Assembly (NCBI GenBank): GCA_030639555.1
Contig: DAOWCM010000037.1
Location: 1-11,918, forward strand
DNA: 11,918 bases
From: Candidatus Eiseniibacteriota bacterium
GTDB taxonomy: Bacteria; Joyebacterota; Joyebacteria; Joyebacterales; Joyebacteraceae
Reading direction: 5' to 3'
This document shows positions 6,797 to 11,918 of this stretch, piece after piece (positions within the stretch are counted from its first letter, which is position 1; every line of letters begins with the position of its first letter). The notes beneath the pieces were generated by a model. That model saw only the letters and a program-made list of their open reading frames with translations. It was not told the origin of the DNA and did no database searches. A program made the translations under genes and the position numbers.

Positions 6797-7857
6797 GCAT
6801 ACTCGAGGATCGGGAGAAGATGTTCGCGAGCGATCCCGCCGGAATGCATGGTCACCTGGAAGGTTTTCCCGATCAGCTGAGAGAAGCCGTCGCCATAGGA
6901 CAGGAGACGCCGCTTTCGGTGCGGGGGGAGGGCATCACTTCCGTTGTGGTCGCTGGGATGGGAGGGTCGGCGATCGGCGGCGAGCTGGCCGCCGGCTACC
7001 TGGCCCGGAGCATGTCCGTCCCGCTCTCGGTGGTCCGGGGCTACTCGCTTCCCGCGTACGTCGGTCCCTCGACGCTTGTGTACGTGTCCAGCTACTCGGG
7101 CAACACTGAGGAGACGCTGTCCGCCTACGCCGAGGCGCGGGAGCGGCGGGCTCGGATCGTCTGTTCGACCACGGGAGGAGAGGTAGGCAGGGTCGCGGAG
7201 GAATCGGGACACGACATCGTGCGCGTGCCGACGGGCTACCCTCCGCGCGCGGCGCTCGGATTCGGCCTGGTGCCACTGCTTCTTGTCCTGGGGCGCCTCG
7301 GTCTGGCGCCGGACCCGGCGGGCGATATCGATGACACCATCGGGACCGCGCAGGTGGGCGTGCGGCGCCTGGGCCTGGCCGTGCCGTCGCGTGAGAACGA
7401 AGCGAAGGAAGTCGCATCGTGGCTATTCGGGCATGTTCCGGTGGTATACGGGACCGCGCCTGCTACTGCGGTCGTTGCGAACCGCTGGTGCGGGCAGTTC
7501 TCCGAGAACTCCAAGGTGGTCGCGCACAGAAACGAATTACCTGAGATGAATCACAACGAGATAGTAGGATGGAGTGGTACGCGCCCGATGGGAGGGGACG
7601 CCCGGGTGGTGTTCCTTCGCGACGAGGACGACCACCCGCGCATCGTGCGCCGGGTCGAGATTACGCGTGAAGCGATAGCGGCGACCGGCGTGGAAGTGCG
7701 GGATGTCGCAAGCCGGGGGAAGACAACTCTCGGCAGGCTCATCTCGCTGGTGCAGCTCGGCGACTTCGTGAGCCTCTATCTCGCGATGCTCGGTGGTGTC
7801 GACCCGACACCCGTCATGCCCATCGACAGACTGAAGAAGGAACTGGCACGTTTCTAG
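6793..7857 (+). CDS. Bifunctional phosphoglucose/phosphomannose isomerase
   Basis: This 354-residue, two-SIS-domain protein is of the archaeal/bacterial bifunctional type that interconverts glucose-6-P or mannose-6-P with fructose-6-P. The first SIS domain has AGMGGSAIGGEL (54-65) and the phosphate-binding VSSYSGNTEETL (98-109). The second contains QFSENSKVVAHRNELPEMNHNEIVGW (235-260 overall), a segment characteristic of this family that includes the conserved Glu and His region of the active site. The ATG at 6793 overlaps the EI stop as ATGA, and GGAG at 6781-6784 lies 8 bases upstream. The frame is open back to 6535, but that part lies inside EI and is not SIS-like. Coupling to EI suggests it processes hexose-6-phosphate made by the PTS, which would fit glucose or mannose as substrate. 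Family assignment is strong; dual activity is inferred from the family. Confidence 0.9.
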   Translation: MSILEDREKMFASDPAGMHGHLEGFPDQLREAVAIGQETPLSVRGEGITSVVVAGMGGSAIGGELAAGYLARSMSVPLSVVRGYSLPAYVGPSTLVYVSSYSGNTEETLSAYAEARERRARIVCSTTGGEVGRVAEESGHDIVRVPTGYPPRAALGFGLVPLLLVLGRLGLAPDPAGDIDDTIGTAQVGVRRLGLAVPSRENEAKEVASWLFGHVPVVYGTAPATAVVANRWCGQFSENSKVVAHRNELPEMNHNEIVGWSGTRPMGGDARVVFLRDEDDHPRIVRRVEITREAIAATGVEVRDVASRGKTTLGRLISLVQLGDFVSLYLAMLGGVDPTPVMPIDRLKKELARF

Positions 7858-7879
7858 TGAACTCGCGCGGTTCGGAAGC

Positions 7880-7908
7880 AGGGCCGGTGTGAAGGTCAGT
7901 CCGGCCCT
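7880..7908 (+). other. Inverted repeat just upstream of the nucleotidyltransferase RBS
   Basis: AGGGCCGG (7880-7887) and CCGGCCCT (7901-7908) form a perfect 8-bp inverted repeat around a 13-base loop. It sits in the 67-bp gap between the isomerase and nucleotidyltransferase genes and ends 4 bases before the AAAGGA ribosome binding site. No T-run follows, so it is a poor intrinsic terminator. It could be a hairpin affecting translation or mRNA processing, or a chance event in GC-rich DNA. Confidence 0.35.
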
Positions 7909-7924
7909 TCTGAAAGGAATGCCT

Positions 7925-8908
7925 ATGAAGGCCATCATCCCTGTCGCAGGAATCGGAACGCGGCTCAGGCCGCACACGCACACGATTCCGAAGGCACTGG
8001 TTCCCGTAGCGGGGAAGCCCATCGTCGGCCACATCCTTGAGGAACTGGCGCCGCTCGGCGTCAAGGAGATCGTTCTGGTGACCGGGTACATGGGTGACCG
8101 GGTCAAGGATTACGTCGCTGAGTCCTTCCCGTACCTCGAGGTCTGCTGCGTTGAGCAGGAGGAGCGGCTGGGGTTGGGGCACGCCATCTACCTGACGAAG
8201 GAGTGCGTGGGGGACGGGCCTGTTCTGATAGTGCTGGGCGACACGGTTGTGACAGCGGATTACTCGGCCTTCGTTGGAGGGGGGCGCACGCTGATCGGCG
8301 TGAAGGAAGTGGATGACCCACAGCGCTTCGGTGTCGTCGAGGCGCGGGAAGGGCGCGTCATGGGCCTGGTGGAGAAGCCGGACGTGCCGCCGAGCAACCT
8401 GGCCATCGTTGGCCTCTACTACATCGTCAACTCGCCGCTCCTGTTTGAGTGTCTGACGGAGGTCGTGGAGAAGGACATCCGCACGAAGGGCGAGTACCAG
8501 CTGACGGACGCGCTCAAGCTGATGCTGGAGCGCGGCGAGGACATGGGTGTCTACCCCGTGGACGGGTGGCACGACTGCGGGCTTCCGGAGACGCTTCTGG
8601 ACACGAACAGAGTGCTCCTCAAGCGCTCGGGGGGCAACGGGAAGAGCATCGAGGGCTCGATCATCCTGCCGCCCGTGTCCATCGACCCGACCGCCGTGAT
8701 CGAGAAGTCCGTCGTGGGGCCGTACGTCTCGGTCGCGGCGGGCGCGACGATACGGGACTCGGTCGTGCGCGACAGCATCCTGAGCAGCGGAGCGATCGTT
8801 GAGATGAGCCTGCTCAGCCGCTCGCTCATCGGTGAGGGGGCGGTGGTGAGGGGGCACTTTCAGAGACTGAACGTAGGAGATTCATCAGAGATAGAGATGG
8901 GCGCCTGA
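7925..8908 (+). CDS. Sugar-1-phosphate nucleotidyltransferase (RmlA/StrD-like)
   Basis: This 327-residue enzyme has the fold that joins a nucleoside triphosphate to a sugar-1-phosphate. It opens with the nucleotide-binding signature VAGIGTRLRPHTHTIPK (7-23). LGDTVV (104-109) carries the metal-binding Asp106, VEKP (149-152) is the sugar-side motif, and GEYQLTDAL and DGWHDCG follow. From about residue 240 it turns into a short left-handed beta-helix, with hexapeptide-like steps and an end (LNVGDSSEIE) resembling long-form glucose-1-phosphate thymidylyltransferases. It is too short for the extra acetyltransferase domain of GlmU or ST0452. AAAGGA at 7913-7918 fixes the ATG at 7925; the GTG at 7889 would only add non-family residues. 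It probably feeds NDP-sugar synthesis for surface polysaccharide. Base and sugar specificity (dTTP or UTP, glucose or another sugar) cannot be read with confidence. Confidence 0.85.
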   Translation: MKAIIPVAGIGTRLRPHTHTIPKALVPVAGKPIVGHILEELAPLGVKEIVLVTGYMGDRVKDYVAESFPYLEVCCVEQEERLGLGHAIYLTKECVGDGPVLIVLGDTVVTADYSAFVGGGRTLIGVKEVDDPQRFGVVEAREGRVMGLVEKPDVPPSNLAIVGLYYIVNSPLLFECLTEVVEKDIRTKGEYQLTDALKLMLERGEDMGVYPVDGWHDCGLPETLLDTNRVLLKRSGGNGKSIEGSIILPPVSIDPTAVIEKSVVGPYVSVAAGATIRDSVVRDSILSSGAIVEMSLLSRSLIGEGAVVRGHFQRLNVGDSSEIEMGA

Positions 8909-8948
8909 CCTCTGTGCGGGACCGGCTGTCATGCGATTCGACATGAAC

Positions 8949-8954
8949 GGAGGG
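8949..8954 (+). promoter_or_regulatory. Ribosome binding site of metK (TTG start)
   Basis: GGAGGG lies 5 bases before the TTG at 8960. The nearby ATG codons at 8931 and 8944 are in other frames, so the TTG is the start that gives the conserved N-terminus of MetK. Confidence 0.65.
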
Positions 8955-8959
8955 CACGT

Positions 8960-10117
8960 TTGGAGAAGCACCTTTTCACATCCGAATCTGTGACCGGGGG
9001 ACACCCCGACAAGGTCGCGGACCAGATATCGGACGCCATCCTGGACGGCATTCTCGCCCAGGACCCGGTGGGGCGCGTGGCGTGCGAAACGCTCGTGACC
9101 ACGGGGATGGCATTCGTATCAGGAGAGATCTCAACGAAGAGCGCGTACGTCGATATCCCGACGGTGGTCCGCAACACCATCAGGGACATCGGCTACACGG
9201 ACGCCTCGTACGGCTTCGACTGGGAAACGTGTGCGGTGGTGACGGCGATCGGGGAGCAGTCGTCCGATATCTGGATGGGCAACTCGACGGGCCACGCTGT
9301 GCACGAGGGTGGTGCCGGCGACCAGGGGATGATGTTCGGCTACGCGACGACCGAGACGAAGGAACTCATGCCCATGCCCATCCACCTGGCGCACAAGCTG
9401 GCACGCAGGCTGGCGGATGTGCGGGAGGACGGGACGGTCGAGTACCTTCGACCCGACGGGAAGACGCAGGTGACCGTTGAGTACGAGAACGGTAAGCCCG
9501 CCAGGATCGACACGGTGGTCGTGTCGACGCAGCACCATCCGGACGTCAACATGGATTCGCTTACTGAGGCTGTTCGCAAGCACGTGGTGGAACCGACGCT
9601 CCCGGCCGAACTGGTTTCGGGAGGGGACTACAGACTGCTCGTCAATCCCACGGGGCGCTTCGTCAGGGGCGGCCCTCACGCCGACTGCGGGCTGACGGGT
9701 CGGAAGATCATCGTCGACACCTACGGTGGACTGGGAAGCCACGGTGGCGGCTGCTTCTCAGGGAAGGACCCGACCAAGGTCGACAGATCCGGCTCGTACG
9801 CGGCCAGGCACGTGGTCAAGAACCTGGTGGCGGCCGGCCTGGCTCTGCGCTGTGAGATCCAGATTGCGTACGCCATCGGTGTGGCGGAGCCCGTCTCGAT
9901 CATGGTGGACACGATGGGAACCGGCGAGGTCGCCGACAGCGAACTCGTCAGGATCGTGAAGAAGCACTTTGACCTCAGGCCTGCCGCCATCATCGAGCGG
10001 CTCGATCTCAGACGACCGATCTACCTCGCGACGGCTTCCTACGGCCACTTCGGCCGCGAGGAGTCGGACTTCACGTGGGAGCGCACGGACATGGTGGACG
10101 ATCTCAAGAGGGGATAG
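8960..10117 (+). CDS. metK: S-adenosylmethionine synthase
   Basis: This 385-residue protein makes S-adenosylmethionine from methionine and ATP, releasing phosphate and pyrophosphate. Landmarks in order are LFTSESVTGGHPDKVADQ (5-22, His15 and Asp17), GAGDQGMMFGY (118-128), GRFVRGGPHADCGLTGRK (232-249, Asp242), and GGGCFSGKDPTKVDRS (262-277, Lys269 and Lys273). The length is normal. Two small deviations stand out: Ala241 replaces the Gly next to the catalytic Asp, and Cys265 replaces the Ala in the usual GGGAF. Both are probably tolerated. The TTG start is preceded by GGAGGG. The 51-bp leader is too short for a full SAM riboswitch, and none is recognised. ahcY follows after 4 bp, so the two probably share one transcript. 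Confidence 0.97.
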   Translation: MEKHLFTSESVTGGHPDKVADQISDAILDGILAQDPVGRVACETLVTTGMAFVSGEISTKSAYVDIPTVVRNTIRDIGYTDASYGFDWETCAVVTAIGEQSSDIWMGNSTGHAVHEGGAGDQGMMFGYATTETKELMPMPIHLAHKLARRLADVREDGTVEYLRPDGKTQVTVEYENGKPARIDTVVVSTQHHPDVNMDSLTEAVRKHVVEPTLPAELVSGGDYRLLVNPTGRFVRGGPHADCGLTGRKIIVDTYGGLGSHGGGCFSGKDPTKVDRSGSYAARHVVKNLVAAGLALRCEIQIAYAIGVAEPVSIMVDTMGTGEVADSELVRIVKKHFDLRPAAIIERLDLRRPIYLATASYGHFGREESDFTWERTDMVDDLKRG

Positions 10118-10121
10118 GTTC

Positions 10122-11378
10122 ATGGCAAACGACATCAAGGACGAGACGTTGGCACCGCGGGGACGCGACAGGACCGAGTGGGCGGCTCAGACCATGCCCG
10201 TGCTCGCGAGCATCGGGGAGCGCTTCGCACGAGAGCGACCGCTGAGCGGTCTCACCATCGGAGCGTGTCTGCACGTGACCACAGAGACGGCCAATCTGAT
10301 GATAGCGCTCAAGGCCGGTGGGGCGTCTGTCTCACTCTGTGCCTCGAACCCGCTGTCGACACAGGACGACGTCGCGGCCCACCTGGCGGTGGATCACGGG
10401 GTGTCGATGTTCGCCGTCAGGGGTGAGGACAACGAACGCTACTACGATCACATCCGGACGATTCTCGATGAGGGACCGTCGATCACGCTGGATGATGGGG
10501 CCGACCTGGTCTCGACCATCCATAAGGAGAAACGGGAGCTCATACCGCGCCTCCTCGGGAGCCTGGAGGAGACGACCACGGGAGTCATACGGCTTCGTGC
10601 CATGGAGAGAGACGGAGAGCTCAAGGTCCCGGTTCTTGCTGTGAACGACGCCGACACCAAGCACATGTTTGACAACCGCTACGGCACGGGTCAGAGCACT
10701 ATCGACGGGATCCTCCGCGCGACCAATGCGCTCCTTGCCGGAGCGACGCTCGTGATCGCGGGCTACGGCTGGTGCGGGAGAGGGCTGGCGAATCGGGCGC
10801 GCGGCCTGGGTGCGTCCGTCGTGATCACGGAGGTGGATCCGCTCAAGGCGCTGGAGGCGACGATGGACGGGTTCCGCGTGATGCCGATGGACGAGGCGGC
10901 GCCGCTGGGTGATATCTTCGTGACCCTGACTGGCGACATACGCGTGCTGACCGGACGCCACTTCGAGGCCATGAAGGACGGCGCGGTGGTCGCGAATTCC
11001 GGGCACTTCGACGTCGAGATCGACAAGGAAGCGCTCCGTGCGCTTTCGACGGACGTGCGGACCCCTCGTGACTCCGTGGAGACGTTCGTCCTCGCGGGCG
11101 GCAAGCGGATCAACCTGTTGGGTGAGGGCCGACTGATAAATCTCGCGGCGGCTGAAGGACACCCCGCGGCGGTCATGGACATGAGCTTCGCCAACCAGGC
11201 GCTCTGTTGCGAGTACCTCGCGGGATTGCCGGAGAAGCTGCCTGTTGGGGTGCACACTGTTCCCAGGGAGATCGACCACGGAGTGGCCAAGCTCAAGCTC
11301 TCGTCGATGGGCGTTGGCATAGACACGTTGACACCGGAGCAGGTCGAGTACCTGGCGTCCTGGAAGGTGGGCACGTAG
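10122..11378 (+). CDS. ahcY: S-adenosylhomocysteine hydrolase, archaeal/thermophile-type
   Basis: This 418-residue enzyme reversibly splits S-adenosylhomocysteine, the product of methyltransferases, into adenosine and homocysteine with bound NAD. Seen are CLHVTTETANL (49-59), STQDDVAAHL (79-88), DDGADLVSTIH (124-134), EETTTG (149-154) and NDADTKHMFDNRYGTGQS (175-192), with Lys180, Asp184 and Asn185. The NAD-binding loop is GYGWCGRG (214-221), then SGHFDVEID (293-301) and GEGRLINLAAAEGHPA (334-349). It ends in LASWKVGT and lacks the KPxxYRY-type tail of eukaryotic and many bacterial enzymes. It also lacks their internal insertion of about 40 residues. Both point to the compact archaeal/thermophile class. 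The start is the ATG at 10122, with GAGGGG 8 bases upstream; the open frame back to 9969 overlaps metK and is not family-like. The pairing with metK completes the SAM side of the methyl cycle. Confidence 0.95.
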   Translation: MANDIKDETLAPRGRDRTEWAAQTMPVLASIGERFARERPLSGLTIGACLHVTTETANLMIALKAGGASVSLCASNPLSTQDDVAAHLAVDHGVSMFAVRGEDNERYYDHIRTILDEGPSITLDDGADLVSTIHKEKRELIPRLLGSLEETTTGVIRLRAMERDGELKVPVLAVNDADTKHMFDNRYGTGQSTIDGILRATNALLAGATLVIAGYGWCGRGLANRARGLGASVVITEVDPLKALEATMDGFRVMPMDEAAPLGDIFVTLTGDIRVLTGRHFEAMKDGAVVANSGHFDVEIDKEALRALSTDVRTPRDSVETFVLAGGKRINLLGEGRLINLAAAEGHPAAVMDMSFANQALCCEYLAGLPEKLPVGVHTVPREIDHGVAKLKLSSMGVGIDTLTPEQVEYLASWKVGT

Positions 11379-11400
11379 ACGGAGCCCGGCGCGGTGACGG

Positions 11401-11417
11401 TCCTCCCGCGTGGAGGG
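11401..11417. terminator. Weak hairpin between convergent genes
   Basis: CCTCC (11402-11406) and GGAGG (11412-11416) form a 5-bp stem, with a possible flanking T-G pair, around a 5-base loop. It lies between the ahcY stop (11376-11378) and the stop of the minus-strand permease (11422-11424), where a bidirectional terminator would be expected. It lacks a T-run on either strand and could equally be chance. Confidence 0.3.
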
Positions 11418-11421
11418 ATCT

Positions 11422-11918
11422 CTACTTCGGGGCGCGGATGAGGAGAGCCACACCGACTCCCGCGAAAACGATGTTGGATATCCACGCGGCCAGCCAGGGC
11501 ACGAGTATGCCCTGGTTGCCCAGTACCTGGCCCACCTGCAGCACCCCATAGTAGAAGAACGAGATGGTGAGGGCGGCGGCAAAGGAGAGCGCGAAGCCGC
11601 TCCGTCGCGCTCCGGCAGCGAGCGACGCGCCAAGGAGCGTCATTATGATGATGACGAACGGGAAGGCGATCTTGAGGTGTAGCTGCACTGCCAGATCACG
11701 GGGGTCGTTGCCGCTCGCCCGCAGCTTCACGATGTAGGATTGGAGTTCGCGGAACGGCATTTCGTCAGGCCGGAGCTTGCGTACGCCGAGTTCGCTCGGG
11801 AGTGGTTCTGAGTAGCCCGGTTCGAGCCTGTCGAAGCTGGTCGCTTCTTCACCGTAAGGGGTGAAGAAGCGTTGACTTCCCTCGTAGAAAACCCATTGAT
11901 CGTTCTCCCAGACCGCGG
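11422..11918 (-). CDS. LptF/LptG-family permease, C-terminal part (5' end beyond window)
   Basis: On the minus strand a reading frame is open from the right edge to the TAG at 11422-11424, giving 164 visible residues. The first part (about 11758-11916) reads like the end of a periplasmic domain, with WENDQWVFYEGSQRFF and later ELGVRKLRPDEMPFRELQSYI. That domain order precedes the last membrane helices in the YjgP/YjgQ (LptF/LptG) family. Three hydrophobic helices follow: AFPFVIIIMTLLGASLAAG, then GFALSFAAALTISFFYYGVL, then VPWLAAWISNIVFAGVGVALL. LptF and LptG form the membrane core that extracts LPS for transport to the outer membrane. Which of the two this is cannot be decided from the fragment. 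An ATG at 11760 is internal, not the start. The gene converges on ahcY with a 43-bp gap. Confidence 0.85.
   Translation of the reverse strand, partial: AVWENDQWVFYEGSQRFFTPYGEEATSFDRLEPGYSEPLPSELGVRKLRPDEMPFRELQSYIVKLRASGNDPRDLAVQLHLKIAFPFVIIIMTLLGASLAAGARRSGFALSFAAALTISFFYYGVLQVGQVLGNQGILVPWLAAWISNIVFAGVGVALLIRAPK

Noticed and set aside
7814..8857. 347-codon open frame on the minus strand opposite the nucleotidyltransferase
   Set aside because: It is antisense to a gene with clear catalytic motifs, and the translation is rich in Arg, His and Asp without any family features.
8909..8959. SAM or SAH riboswitch before metK
   Set aside because: The gap is only 51 bp and shows no recognisable aptamer core or terminator stem. 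A covariance-model search would be decisive.
10332..11633. 433-codon open frame on the minus strand opposite ahcY
   Set aside because: It is a shadow of the clearly conserved ahcY frame. Where it passes ahcY it also overlaps the real permease gene in the wrong frame.

Overview
The window is GC-rich, gene-dense bacterial DNA with almost no intergenic space. Ten complete genes run on the plus strand, preceded by the tail of an eleventh. One minus-strand gene enters from the right edge and converges on them. The LptF/LptG-family permease on the minus strand implies an outer membrane with LPS. An archaeal/thermophile-type SAH hydrolase, a GH57 glucan enzyme and a complete mannose-family PTS together fit a deep-branching, probably uncultured Gram-negative lineage. 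The FCB-group or candidate phyla near Eisenbacteria/Latescibacteria are possible, but this placement is inference from gene content, not a phylogeny.

Region 1 (1-6796) is a self-contained phosphotransferase system. It runs in the order EIIA(Man), EIIB(Man), a GH57 alpha-glucan-active enzyme, EIIC(Man), EIID(Man), HPr, Enzyme I. Every phosphoryl-carrying histidine can be seen: EI His202, HPr His15, EIIA His15 and EIIB His14. HPr also keeps Ser46, the site used by HPr kinase/phosphorylase. The unusual feature is the 730-residue GH57 gene, placed on the same strand between EIIB and EIIC with short gaps.

Region 2 (6793-8908) carries sugar-phosphate genes. A bifunctional phosphoglucose/phosphomannose isomerase overlaps the EI stop codon by 4 bp. 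A sugar-1-phosphate nucleotidyltransferase of the RmlA/StrD kind follows. A plausible flow is: hexose imported and phosphorylated by the PTS, interconversion of glucose-6-P or mannose-6-P with fructose-6-P, then use in glycolysis or NDP-sugar synthesis. The GH57 enzyme would remodel internal alpha-glucan.

Region 3 (8960-11378) is metK followed after 4 bp by ahcY: synthesis of S-adenosylmethionine and hydrolysis of the methylation by-product SAH. Region 4 (11422-11918, minus) is the C-terminal part of an LptF/LptG permease, cut by the window edge.

The window is mostly recognisable metabolism. The best lead for new biology is the GH57 gene inside the PTS operon. No mobile elements, CRISPR arrays, tRNA or rRNA genes were seen, and no gap exceeds 80 bp.
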